In this document: positions 35,416-48,600 of the stretch, in pieces
How positions within the stretch are numbered: the first letter of the stretch is position 1
How the letters are laid out: each line of letters begins with the position of its first letter
Assembly (NCBI GenBank): GCA_002751075.1
Contig: NAOQ01000042.1
Span: 50,459 to 106,276, forward strand
Source of the DNA: Ichthyophonus hoferi
Taxonomy: Eukaryota; Opisthokonta; Ichthyosporea; Ichthyophonida; Ichthyophonidae
Length of the DNA: 55,818 nt
Direction: 5' to 3'
Made by a program: the position numbers and the translations under genes
Notes under the pieces: model-generated
What the model was told of the DNA's origin: nothing
The model's input: only the letters and a program-made list of their open reading frames with translations
The model's database searches: none

Positions 35416-38400
35416 TCGATTGGCATATTAACACACATATATGCATATCACGTATACCAAAAATGCGGTAGAAATGGCCAATGTTAGAACACAACCACAA
35501 GACGTATGCTATGTCATGCTTGGTTTGAGCCTAGTGTGATAAGACAGTAACCCTTACAGTACCGATTTTTACCCAACTCATTTCAATTCGATAGCTAGAG
35601 TTATTACGTTAAATAAATATCATATTGTATTTCTCCAGGTCTTGTCATCTATTTTAATATACACTTCTATGTTTTTATAAGGCCTTTTAGCTTTTCTTGT
35701 CTGCAATTATCTTGAAATAGTAGTTTTTTTTTTTTTTTTCCATTTGATCACGAGCCCTACTTTGAGCACCCCACAGTTGTTTATGTATGTAAACCAATTT
35801 AACGACGCCCATAACTATACATCACCTATCAAGTGCTAAACTGGGACCTATCCTATTATCATTTATTTTTTCAGCGTAACGCACAGGAAATACAAAGTTA
35901 GTGTTGAGGCAACTGACCATAACTGATTTTGATTTCATAAGTTAATGCCAGTAATTATTGAATACAATCTAATTTGTTCAGAAAATTGTTTTTTAAGAAA
36001 AACTACACACAGCAATAAGCTGCCTCTAATATAGACACAACTAAGTGCATTTCGCATTAGACTGAAAAAAATATTGCTGTTCATATGTAATTTTTAAAAA
36101 TCAAAGAGACAAAACATGAACTGTTTTGTTTTGAGCTCATTATTTCCAGGTATTCCTTTGTTTGTTATATTATAAATCATTGTTTGTCCTGTGGCCCACG
36201 AACCGGGTCTAGAGGGAATAGGGTAGAATACTTATCTGGCACTACTTCATTAGCTTTTATGTTCTGGAAACTTCTGATAAACACATGGGAGGTGTATGAA
36301 AACACATTGGTATATTTTAATATTTTGTCTTGCTCACTAAGCGTGAGAAAGGACTGGGTACTGTGAATTGTAACTTAATTCTTTGTCATAGTTATATTCT
36401 TAATACTTGGCCATTCGTAAAAGGCGTATTGAGACAATCATTAACAACAAGCAGATTAAAAGTTATCGTGACGTACAATCAATAATATTTACCAAAAAAT
36501 CAAAATTACAGAGCCATTTTCTGTTAATAAATTATATATAATACAGGCTATTCATTTTTCTCCTCCAAAGGGCTCACGTTGTGTATGAACATGTAGAATT
36601 ATTTGGCCATCATTCTATAAGTAACTTTTGTAGTTCACAGTGATCAAGTGATGGTTTTGAAAGAGGGTCTCAGTCATTTTATTTGTCAGTAGCCACTTGT
36701 CTCTTAAATTGACTCCAGAATGATTAGCTGGGAGTAATTCGGATTACATAGTTTTAGTTGACAGCTGAAATTCTCAAGATTGTACCCAGAGACATAATAA
36801 CTATCCTTTAGCAATAACGATACCTCTTAAAAAGGCCAAAGTACTACCCATATACAATTACGAGTATACTAATTAGGTAGCACAACATAGTTCATTAGCC
36901 CCGACTACTTTATAAGATATACAGGTACTGGATTATGTCTCAACTTATCAATTGAGTACACAGGTTTCTGCACCTTCAGATTTGAATAACTGCTCATAAT
37001 TCAGAATGTAAGAAAATAATTATCTCTTGAACATTATAATAACATCTTTTAATGAACGATAATTGCATTAAGGAGCTTATAGTGCTCATAACACTGACAT
37101 ATCCTTCTATTTCAAATCTGCGTAGCCAATTATTTTTGAATTCCTACTATTGCTTCAGTACTATCTATTGCCATCTCGCTTAAGCTTTCAGATGACAATA
37201 AAAAATTTCCACAACTAAAGAATTTGGCACACACAAAGCCTTGCCTGTTAGTATATCACACATGGATTAGAAATTAACTCGTCTATAATTTAAACTCGTG
37301 ATATAATACAACGGAAAACTGTAGGTCATTGATCCAGGTTCGTCAATTCAATACAGACCAGAGTGAAAGCTCAGAAATCGGTCAAAGTATACACGAGTTT
37401 TATCAATTACTCTTGAGATAACGGGATTATTTTGAAGTGTTTTGCTATTTATGAATCAAGGTATTCTATCAGGGCTATACAAATTTCTCATAAAGATTTC
37501 CTTAAATGTGATTATCTGAAAGAGGCATTGCCAGCCTCCATAACTCAGTAAGAGTGACCTAACTTATATGATCTATCATGAGTTTGGTACTAGGTGAACG
37601 GAAAGATAGACCTAATCCCATAGTAATTTTATTGTACATATTTTTTCTTTTCTTTTTTTTATAGTCTTTTGAATGAGACAACTATTCACCGTTTTTATGC
37701 CTCCCGTTTCTGGCGGGTCAGAAAAATGGGTATTTTCTAAGCAAAGTAAAAGTAAAAGTGAAAGTGAAAATAAAATGGAAATTCTTCGTATTGAAACGAC
37801 AAGACTAATTAATTAATACTGGCAGAACTGTAGTTATCATTTTCCTGTTGGGCGGCCACTAAAATTTTATTTTTTGTTATTGTGATGAGTATTACACAAA
37901 TAACCTTGTAACGAGGTACATTATTACCGTAATATCCCTATTAGTACTTCAGATAAATGAGGTCTTTTAATACCACACAAATTGTTACCTTGAAAAATTA
38001 TACCTTTAGCAATTAAACCTCTATCTGACATTTTATACTAGAAACTTACCTTACAAGACATCTTGGTTGATATGATCTTTCATGATTATATCATTATAAA
38101 TGTACAAACTTCCACCTTGATGTATTACTATATTCAACGTAATTACGTCCTTTGTAGACTCGACGGTTAGCAGAGGTAACACACAGACGGCTTGCATCTT
38201 ACGTATTTTTATTGTGGTCTTATACGTCTATTTTCAAATATACAAATCACTAAATTGACTAATATGACTATATAACATCTTATGTAACAGCCATACATAT
38301 ATGCATACATCAAAAAAATTTATACAGACACTTAAAATATAAATCATAGGTATTCAACCATTTAAGGTTGTAAGATAGTGATCCCCAAAGTCAAGCCCTT

Positions 38401-38553
38401 CTGCACTATGGCGTTTATTTACCCTTCATTACGTATGCTCATTAACTTGAAGGTTTAATCAACTTATAATGATAGACTAAATGACACTTTAACATATACT
38501 CTTTCAATTTCACTTGCTCCAAAATCTTCTAGGATTGTTCGATACACTAATAA
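35416..38553. other. intergenic, no gene seen
   Basis: Between the Vti1 stop and the VMA21 stop. It contains a T-run at about 35724-35739 and a Vti1 poly(A) signal at 35612-35617. Open frames are short (such as 36184-36366) and unrecognised. Confidence 0.45.
35612..35617 (+). terminator. poly(A) signal for Vti1
   Basis: AATAAA about 200 bp past the stop codon, the first exact hexamer downstream. Confidence 0.5.
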
Positions 38554-40862
38554 CTACTGTTTCTTTTTTTCCCCTTCCAATGGGTGTTCTTGTGTTGTTA
38601 TTTCTTCAACCTCCACCCGTTTCTCTTGATCTATGCCATCCAGTTTCTCAGACATTGTTTTGTCAATCTCCTTTGTTTCTTTCTCCTCACAGAACTCTTT
38701 TTCCTCTTCCAACGCATGCTCTTGTGTCGTTATCACCTCCACCTCTACATATTTCTTTTGATCTATGTCATTCAGTTTCTCAGACATTACTTTACTAATA
38801 TCCTTAATTTCTTTCTTTTCAAATACCTCTTTTTCTTCTTCCAGCATATGCTCCTGTGCCACAACCTGCTCAACTTCTACACTTTGCTCTTGATTCGTGT
38901 CATCAAGCTTCCCAGACATTACTTTGCCAATATTTTTTGCCTCCATCTCTTTACAGGTTTTTTCTGTCATAATCAATTCTTGCACTATATCCTCCACCCC
39001 CCGTGTCCTAACACTTTCTTTCCTCTTATAGTACTCTTCCTTCTCCTTCACATCCTCCTCTTCATCTTCCTCCGTCACAGCAATATATACAAAGCGAGCA
39101 ATAATCAGCTGTACCGTAGTAAGTGCACCACCAGCTCCTACAAACTCGGGATCCCAGCCAATATAAAGGAAGTGTGCTATAGGAAATACAGAATACATTA
39201 GAATTATGTATAATCCAATGTAATTAATTAATCCGTATGGAATGCTAATAGGTATATGTAGTAATCAATTATTATAAAGATGAAGCTTTGCTGGGCAATT
39301 AAAATAAATCGGAGATATACCTATCGCACCCATTGATGTCCTTTATCTGTTGGTTTATATAGCCAAGTTGTGGGACTAGGAGCTACTTCAATGTAAATAA
39401 ATGACTTGAATATATCAGCCTGTTAGGACCAGGATACATATAATTTATTGATCAGAAAGTGAAATAAAAATATAAAAAACAGCAAAACAGTGAATGAAGG
39501 AGGTACAATATGATATTAATAATAAGGTATCAATCTGAGAGTAATTATAAAGTAAATAAAATCACAAAGAAAGGAAGAGAGGATGAAGGGCAATAAAGGT
39601 AAATAAATATAGGGGCCAAAGCTGAATGGATTTTTTAATTATACTATTCCGTTATACTAGGTAATACACAAACCCAGCAAGTTTGTTTTTACCAGAAGAT
39701 TGTATATCGAAATGGCTACATAATCAATAAATATTAGCGGGAGGTATACTTTTTTGTGAAAATGAAAGATATAAGACTACGAAAAGCAGTTAGTAAACAT
39801 TGAGTGTAGCCAGAATAGTAGCTTATAATATTATGACAAGTATATGGTTAGGGATATGTAGCAAAATCATCAAATATCGACATAAATCTCACTTCACTTG
39901 AAAACTTACATATATATATGAATTGTTTGAGGGTATAGCTTCCATAGTTACATAGTTACATAGACAGGTACATCTCGTTCAAATGCCAAGTATAATCAAT
40001 TGTATCTAAATTATGTATAGCGAGTTGTAATTATACAAGTGTTTGTATGTTTGTATGTATGCTTATATTATATATTGGAATCATTGTTACTGTTTATAAG
40101 TGTATTCTTACTTATATAGAAGTTCCGTACGGCATAGTAACTTATCAAAGGAAGTCCTGCCATCAGTAAAGAGTGAACCAATAATTGTTGAACAGCACGG
40201 CTGTCAAACAGCCTTGTGGACATACACAGTATCAGTTGGCTACATTTTACATTCGGTATTGGAATATAGTTTGATCCAGACAAAACAGGAGAAGCTATAG
40301 TGCACATTCAGTTATTATATATATATATATAGTAACATAGTCACAACATAACCTGTATCGGGCATTACAGTAATCAAATACTAAAATAAGATTAAGCCTA
40401 AACCTATTGTTAAATAATTCAAATAGCTCCCATAACGAAATTTCAAGGTATAAATAAATCTTTGAAGAGGCATATTCTATAAACACTATAAAAAAGTGTC
40501 GAGAGCAAAAAACCAAATCAGTTACAGTCACACACTGGTAACTATTAAAATAAAATAACAATCTGACTACCATACAACATCACAGAAATCATTTCGAGTT
40601 TATGTGCCCATATAACCAAAAGCAGGCTGATATTCCCCGTTTGTGATACACTAAAGTATGTAAGAAGGAAGAGAAAATTATAATAGAAATAACAAAGATG
40701 TGGAAAAAAAAAAATATGAAATTACATCTTGGAAGCACCAAAGTAAATAAAAATGTTGAAGTTCCAAAAGGAAATAAAACAAGTTGACTAAAAGTGAATG
40801 CAAAGGAGGAACCCAACATATTTTAACATCACGTACCTTCCCCCGAGAGTTAACGACCCCAT
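38554..40862 (-). CDS. VMA21: VMA21-like V-ATPase assembly factor with long acidic repeat tail
   Basis: VMA21 is an ER membrane chaperone for the V-ATPase V0 sector. Three exons join in phase: 40837-40862, 40112-40200 and 38554-39176, giving 245 residues, against 75-130 for typical family members. TM1 is about 13-33 (LLVHSLLMAGLPLISYY). After WDPEFVGAGG comes TM2, about 56-72 (ALTTVQLIIARFVYIAV), then TEEDEEED, matching the family's ending (VAFREDTED in yeast). The extra tail holds three 44-residue repeats (114-157, 158-201, 202-245), each with a VMSEKLxDIDQ-like core and TTQEHALEEEKE. The last four residues, KKKQ, form a KKXX ER-retrieval signal as in yeast VMA21. Uncertain points: the tiny first exon, and whether exon 2 begins at 40200 or slightly upstream at another in-phase AG. 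An ATG at 40897-40899 would open an overlapping upstream frame if transcribed. Confidence 0.82.
38557..38952 (-). repeat. three tandem 132-bp units in VMA21 tail
   Basis: In-frame direct repeats at 38557-38688, 38689-38820 and 38821-38952, each coding 44 residues. Units 2 and 3 in reading order are the most alike. The length is an exact multiple of three, and no stop arises in any unit, so the tail appears to be translated. Confidence 0.9.
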
Positions 40863-41624
40863 AGCAATGTAAATATACAATATAAAAGGCACAAGGCAAA
40901 ACGAAATATATAGTGTAGTTTAACTAAAAATAATATGCCCAAATAATATGCCAATTATAACAATAACTTTCATATATATATCGAGATATGTATATACGAG
41001 TTGGTTTTGACAATGACAATTAGAACTATAATCTTTAAGAAGTTTAAAGTAGTCACGTGATCTTTAATTTATTTTCACCAATAAAACTATTTGAAGAGGT
41101 AAAATAAAAAGTTATCATTAATCCAACTGGCTAAAGCTAAATAGTTAAATCTTTTTTTATCGTTTAATTTAAACTGCTCTGGTTAAGTTTTATTGCCTCA
41201 AAGTATTTTTTATCAAATATCGTACAATATTTATGTAGTTTCATGATTCAGCATTACGTATACTGCAAAGGTACGAATATGCGTATAAAATATCATACAA
41301 AATTTATATAAATGCATGATATAAAATGATTTATATTTTAAAGGTATGAATATTTATGTATAATATTAGAATTTTCAAGAATAATTTATTAAATGCAGAG
41401 TCCTATAAAATAGTTGAAAATCTATTGGCTCACTAAACATTTTTTTGGAACACATTTCCAATGTTTTTATTGACAAGCTATCTTAAATACATTAAATATT
41501 GATGCTCAAGTCTACATATATGCTGGTGTTTCTGTAGCTTTCAATATATTAAGACATTAATACAGACTCCTTGCAGTATATAAACAGCGTTGACACTTGA
41601 AACTTTAATTATTAATTATTAACC
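40863..41624. promoter_or_regulatory. divergent VMA21/VAMP7 intergenic promoter region
   Basis: 762 bp separate the two start codons, which point away from each other. Apart from the VAMP7 TATA-like box, I see no clear shared motif. Co-regulation is possible but not shown. Confidence 0.5.
41577..41584 (+). promoter_or_regulatory. TATA-like box for VAMP7
   Basis: TATATAAA, 41 bp before the VAMP7 ATG. In such an A+T-rich genome a chance match is likely, so the support is positional only. Confidence 0.35.
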
Positions 41625-44016
41625 ATGTTGCCAATTGTTTATTCTGTTGTTTCTCGCTCTAGCTTAGTTCTATCTGATCACAGTACCCAGAAAGGTAACT
41701 TCGCGGAGGTGACAGAGAAGGTTTTGGAAAAGGTTCCTGAACATGACACTAAGCTTTCCTACCAGTATGATAAGTAAGAGTTATTTTAACTAGTGTGACA
41801 TGTAAGATTGAGCGATGTAGCAAGAGGAAGAAAGAGGGAAGGGAAAGACCGCGTGTAAAATAAATAAAATTATTTAATCCTTTTTAATACATTGAATTAT
41901 TATTTGAGTAAGGTGATGATCATATTTATATATAATGATTTGATTGTGTATTTTATGCTGGATTTTATGGCGTGTGTATGTATATTTTTAACCATTTGGA
42001 ATACAGGACCTTATCTGTTTGGGTAGGGGTCGTGTAGAGTTTTGAAACCCATTTTTTAAAAATATATTTCCTGTCTTTAATATTTGTATTTGGTTTTATT
42101 CTGTAAATATACCTATATAAATACACTTTTATCCATGTTATAATGTCTATGATAGTGTAATTATATGACAGAAAGAAATATTTGTTTGATTCTATTCTAG
42201 ATATTTATGTCTAAATCATAATAGACACATTGTGAATATTAAATTTATAATAGTTTCGAACTATGTATGTTATACCCTTTCACCCTTACACACATATACA
42301 CATACATACGCATAAACCTTAAACCCCAACCACCTCTCGCCCCCCTCTTTCATTCTCTTCTCTTCTTCTCTCACAGGTACTTCTTCCACTTCATTTCCCA
42401 GTCAGGTGTGACCTACCTATGCATGGCCGAAGCCTCCTTCCCTCGGAGGGTAGCCTTTGCCTATCTGAACGAAATGAAAGAGGAATTCCTAAGCCAATAT
42501 AACCTTAATGATATTGATACGGCCCCAGCCTATGGTATGGCCACCTTCGATAAGGATATAGCCAAGTTGGTGGATTACTACTCTCAGAGTAATGTAGATA
42601 GGTATGTAGGCTGCTATAGTGATATGATGATGTCGTCGCATCTTTTATTTTTGGGTATAAATCTTATTATAATATTACTCATCTGACCCTACCGTTAACA
42701 TTATTACTTGCGTGTCTTTATCGTTTAATTAATTAGGGTTAGTATATTGGTTACTTCTATGTATTATACTGTATGCTATTGTGTATAATTATAGTATATT
42801 AATACCTATAGACCAATAATTAACTTGGAATGTAAAACAGACTCCAGCGAGTACAGGACGAGGTGGAGTCAGTGAAGGAAATTATGGTTCAGAATATTGG
42901 TACGTCTTTGTTTTTGATTGAATGAAAGGTTTTATCAATCAATTATTTATATTCTTCACTTATGTTTGTTTTATCGTCGTTGAACCTCGCAACTCTTTTA
43001 AACATCATATCATATATATATATTACACACATATAATTATATAAATATCTACAGACTCTCATGTATGTATGTATATAGCCTAAAAAGGATGATAATTTTT
43101 CAGTTCAAAGTGTAAGCATTTGAGCTACTATTAATATATATATATATATATATATATATGGCTGCATACGCACATAGACTAAATACTCCAAGGCACACAC
43201 ACACCCACTCTATCACTCCTAATATAGCATTATATATGAAAACAAACTAACAAACACATTTAACTTAACCATTAACATTAATATTAACATAACCATATAG
43301 GCAAGGTGCTAGATAGAGGCGAACAGATTGAAGTATTAGTAGACAAAACAGAGTCTCTGAACGAGCAGGCCTTTCAATTTAAGAGAAAAGCAACGTATCT
43401 TAAGAGGAAAATGTGGTGGAAGAATCAAAAAATGATTGCCCTGTGTGTCCTAGTTGTATTGGTAATTTTTTCTTTACTCCCTTCTTTTTATTATTTATTT
43501 ATTTGGTAGTGGTTATAACAATATATATAACAATATATATATATATATAATCACATACGTACACAGTACATATATATACGTACACACATACTAACATGCA
43601 TGCCATCTTACGCAATATTGCTAGCAGTATCTTTACTATCTTCTAGATATTGTATATGTTTTTCTTTTCTTTCTTTAAAGTGTCTTCTACTTGTATTCTT
43701 ATACACTTGCTGTTAATGATGTGACTTATTTTTATTAATAATATCACGTATTACATTAAGAGTATCTCTTATTCCAGGCAAGCACATATATACATGCCGG
43801 ATTAGCAGCCATTGAAATATATCAGATTCTCTTACTTTACTTATAGTTAGTTTGAAAATAAAAGGTGTTATGTGTAAGTATATATTTATATATTTTTATC
43901 AATGATCTGATATGCTACCTTTACTAACATATCAAATCCTTTCTTTATAGCTGGTGATATATTTTATTACGGCCTCTGCTTGCGGTGGACTCTCTCTTCC
44001 CTGCACTCGATCGTAG
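41625..44016 (+). CDS. VAMP7: VAMP7-type longin R-SNARE
   Basis: An R-SNARE for late endosome/vacuole and secretory fusion. Five exons join in phase: 41625-41773, 42377-42601, 42841-42899, 43301-43461 and 43951-44016, giving 219 residues (human 220). The longin domain spans 1-120 (Y51 FFHFI.., TYLCMAEASFPRRVAFAYL at 62-80). The SNARE helix is about 125-185, with ionic-layer Arg150 in GKVLDRGEQIEVLVDKTE. The anchor is about 187-207. The short lumenal tail ACGGLSLPCTRS parallels the human ending CGGFTWPSC, which supports the last 66-bp exon. Without that exon the frame would run on from 43462 into an intron. Vti1 and VMA21 are neighbours. Budding yeast lacks a direct VAMP7 ortholog and uses Nyv1. 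Confidence 0.94.
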
Positions 44017-45638
44017 ATCAAATATAGCCATTGTTTTGCAATGATTATTTTATATTATATTTATGTATTTTTATATTTTTCAATTTTAGCTTTCTATGGA
44101 CACATCTTCTTAACAAACCTTTCAAATGGTCTTCATAAGTTTTCTTTAGCCTTACGTTAGTATATGTGAACTGTTTTACGTCATATTATGCCTATTATTA
44201 GTCTGTGGGATACTATACTATAATATGGTCTTGAGGTTTTACCTCTTTCAGCTTAGTACAACCGTCATAACACAGGACTGAAGTATATATATATATATTG
44301 TTGTGGAAAGGACAACACTGTGTCTATTAGCTTATTAGCCACTGGTTATGACGATACAACCCTTTTTGTATTAAACAGCAATATATAATTACGCTCGATT
44401 ATAAATTTATTTCCACCCTTTTTTTATAGTGGTTTTGCATCAATTTTCTCATGGTATGAAGTTGTTATGTATACTGTAATAACATTACAGCTTTCGAAAG
44501 GATTCTGATATTGGAATAGAAATAGTTGTGATACATGATGAACTATTAATAACTGATGGGAAGTAGTGTCATTATAGCAGCTATTATTGTGTATATATAT
44601 ACGTCGGCTTTACTAGAACTATATTGGTGTAATTATTTTTTGCAGAGATAAAATTTACAAATATTTTTTGTTAGATCATTGTAACCAGTTGACATAATTG
44701 ATATTGAAAATCGGGGTTTGAAATTTTATGACGGATTCACAAAGAATTTTGTTTAAATTTCAAATGAATAGTGCAATGTAAAGATTGCCGTATGTTTTAT
44801 AGATTACATATATTCATTTATACACTAGGTTATATCGTGATATTAAACTAAGATATTATATTAATAGGAGGTTTGAATATTAATTATGTTAACAGAGGTA
44901 TAATTGGAATCATTTTTCAGAAGGTAGAACGAAATGCCATTGCTATACTGCGCATATAAAAGCATACTATATTGAATAGAAGACAAGAGAGGAGGTATAA
45001 AGCACAGCGAGATAATGTATTTTTACAGTCTGTTTATAATACTATATTAATCCAATAGTGTCGAACTAGTAGTTTTCATGTTGTATTATATCAGGGCCTT
45101 CATATTTGAAATAATCACAAACTGTCTATAATGCTATGATAGGCCAATGGTATTAACCACAGGTTTATCTGAGGAACTTCATCTTGAGTATAATAACAAT
45201 CCGTCTGCAATGTTATATTAATCCAATGGTATTCAACTATTAGTTTTCATGCGGTGTTGTAGCAGGACGTTTATATTTAAAGTAATAGATAATCCCTCTC
45301 CCTCATCCTTTCCCTCCCCATCTCACTTTCACCTCTCTCCTTCTTTCATATTTTATATACCACTACGTTACTTAAACATACAATAATTCACATACAACAA
45401 CTGAGCCATATAATGAATTTATCTTAGACGGTTAAAGTAAAGGAGAATGTAATCTTTATAAAACATAATCTCAAGATCTTCAGTGCAACATTTTTACATG
45501 TTAAAATTTATTAGATTTTTACCCGTCAAAATCCATCGTGATAATGTTTTGATAGTTAATCACGTCTGTTACTTGGGCTATATTGATGACATTTGACTCG
45601 CATACAGGTTATATAGGTATAAGGGTCCCTAGTCACAT
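44017..45638. other. VAMP7-RNASEH1 intergenic region
   Basis: No gene seen. It contains a degenerate triple tandem repeat at 45028-45294, listed separately. Confidence 0.45.
45028..45294. repeat. three degenerate tandem units (79-96 bp) upstream of RNASEH1
   Basis: Units start at GTCT at 45028, 45124 and 45203. Units 1 and 3 are clearly alike (TATATTAATCCAAT, then TAGTTTTCATG, then GTTGTA). Unit 2 is more diverged. It lies about 350 bp upstream of the first RNase H1 start. Confidence 0.6.
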
Positions 45639-48600
45639 ATGTTCTGCAAAGGATTGACAGCACTGTTGAGCGTACCCTTTAAGGCACCTCTATATAGTCT
45701 GAGAAACATCACCACCGTAACCATGCCCTATTATGCTGTTGCTAATGGTCGCACCCCTGGATTGTATAATACTTGGTAGGCATTATATTCCGAATACATG
45801 TATATATGTATTCATGTGATTTAGACAATAAAGACCTGAGATACACTTGTATGCAAACATGTATATAGAGTCAGAGGAATCATATTGCAATACTATATAG
45901 AAACAATGAAACTTTATAATATAGAACATACTTTAACAACATCAATAAAATCAGTAGCATTGCTATTTGGTTAATTTACCCACCTTGTAAACTTTTTTTT
46001 TTCTTTCGAAGCCATTTCTCGTCATTGTTGTTGCTCTTTTCGTTTTTGTTCTTTACACACATTCTTCTTCCTTTTTCTCCCCTATGACTCTCTTTTTATC
46101 GCTCTCTTAACCTTTTATTACTTAATAGTTGTTCTTTATTAGCAACCATTCCTCCACAAGATACCTTCCTGGTCTGACTTGGTTAATTCCATTTCCCATT
46201 CATTCACACATAACGTCACAACTTACTCTCAAAATAATACTTTAACTTTTATTCCTTACAGGGAGGAATGTAAAAATCAAACCAATGGATATTCTGGTGC
46301 CAAATATCAGAAATTTAAAACAAAGGAAGAGGCACAAAGGTTTGTGGATGGTGGTAACCAAGGAATAAAAGCCAATGTTGCCTCATATAGCATTAAAAAA
46401 GTTGCACCAAACCCTGTCAAGAAACCAGAACCTTGCACTTTTGGGACATATAATCAAACAGAATATGGTTCTAAAGTATGTTTGTATTTACAGTATATAT
46501 TCCTTTCTCTCCTTATTTCTATGTTCCCTTTACCTCCTCCCTCCACCTAACTATTCCTTTTGTATTTCCCTATCTATTATATTCTCCTTCTTTCTATACT
46601 GTACACAAGCAATATACCTCTTCTTTATACATATTTATAAACATATAGCCCAGTATTGAGAAGTCCACGCATTGTATTTGTTCTCTGTCTTTATTGCATT
46701 TCCCTCCCAATCTACCTTTGAATTACACCACACTTCTTACTATATTATTATAATATCACCCTTATACTATATAATATTACTTAATTCCTTTCAACCCCTA
46801 CATTTTAGCATCTCTATAGTCATTTCATTATCTATATTATTACGTCTATTCCTTGACAGCCATTTTCATCATACCCAACCATCTCACCTTTCCTCCTTCT
46901 CCCCTTCCCCACTTCTCTATCCTATTACACACTATGTAACCTCACATACCCAAGCATTCACACGCACTATAGCTCACTTATCTAATCATACAAACAGGTT
47001 AAACAACATCAAGTTAGTCCTGACCAACCACGATGGACTCCTTACAGCCATTCAGCACCTATACATAAACCTTCAACGTCAAGTAAATGTATGGAGGTAT
47101 ATACTGATGGTAGCTGCCTTGGCAATGGAAAGGAAGGTGCAGCTGCAGGTTATGGGGTGTGGTGGGGTCATAATCATAGTTGGTAGGTTAGCCTGTTTTA
47201 AAATTAGATATATTGCCGTGGATTGGATTATATATATATAGGTGTATATGCATATGTATGTATATGTGTATGTATGTAAAAACCTGAGCACTTACATGTA
47301 CATACATATACATATATAATTGTACTACATATACCATATATACCATACATAGATACAACATACATGCCATATATACATATATATATACTCTACATAATAT
47401 AAATAAATAATATATATATATATTCAACACCTTTTTCTCACACAGCCACTATCACCTAAATATCTTTGCCTTGTGATTTATACCTATATATGGATTTTTT
47501 AACCTGCTCCACTTAATGTAGCTTTTCCAATCATTACAATATCTCTATGATGAGATATGTCATGCTAACATATTTTCATTTATATGAATATTCTGCATTT
47601 TATTCATTTCCACTTCATACTACTTTTATTTGGTTGCTTTTGAAATCATTTTGCCCCAGGAGTTATATGATGGGCTTCAGTAGAAGATTATCTAGTTTCT
47701 TGTGCCTATAGTTATTAATAGATTTTAATTAAGTTACTTTTTTCATGTGTTGCCTTACCTCAGTTGCAATGTTTCTAATCAAATATGTATCATATAGGAA
47801 TGAAAGTGAACGATTGGAGGGTCCCCAAACCAATCAACGTGGAGAGTTAAAGGTAAGGTTTTTCATATCTTTTTCGTTCATATCTATTTAAGTGTATGTA
47901 TTTAGTAATGTAAATAATAATAATAATATATTAACTAATAGTATATAGTAATGTAAATAGTACTAATAATTTATAATATATTAACTCTAACTATATGGTG
48001 ATATAAATTATAATAATAGTTTATTAACGAGTTGTATATAGTAATGTAATTGATAATAATAATACGTTAACTAAGTCTATGGTCATGTAAATTATAATTA
48101 TACTAGTATATTAGCCCATAGTATATAGTAATGTAAATGATAATAATAGTATATTAACTAATTATATTCTAATTTATCCAATAGCATTCATAGTTTTCCC
48201 CATAACCTTTAAGCTTGCATATATACTAACATCAGCACATATATGCATTATTTTTAATGATTTATCAACTATCACACCACCATACATAAGATGACATACT
48301 TATGTAAGTCTGCATGCACCTTTGTGCATATGAATATTGGTAGTGATTAGATTATACCAAATTTATAGTTACACCATGATTGGATGTTATATTATTTTTG
48401 ATAATTAATTTAAGTGCTCTATTGTTTAAAAAGTGGATGGCCTGTACCTATTAAATCTTATTTTTAAAATTATTGCATTATACAATGTTTGTTTAGTATA
48501 GTGTAGGATTTATATAGAATAACAAAATGGTCTTCAATTCTTTAACTTTTGCTGATTACTGGTTGTAATTGACTACTAACTACATTTTAGCACATTTGTT

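Noticed and set aside
38514-39201. long plus-strand frames opposite VMA21
   Set aside because: Antisense shadows of the repeat-bearing VMA21 exon, which has TM2 homology, splice sites and a KKXX end.
43462-43509. VAMP7 frame continuing to a stop at 43507-43509
   Set aside because: The continuation is intronic. A GTAATT donor at 43462 and a TTTATAG acceptor before 43951 give the conserved VAMP7 ending CGGLSLPC.
46179-47241. long plus frames extending past RNase H1 exons 2 and 3
   Set aside because: They read through splice sites or use the wrong frame. The exon joins at 46475/46998 and 47182/47798 restore the RNase H1 sequence.
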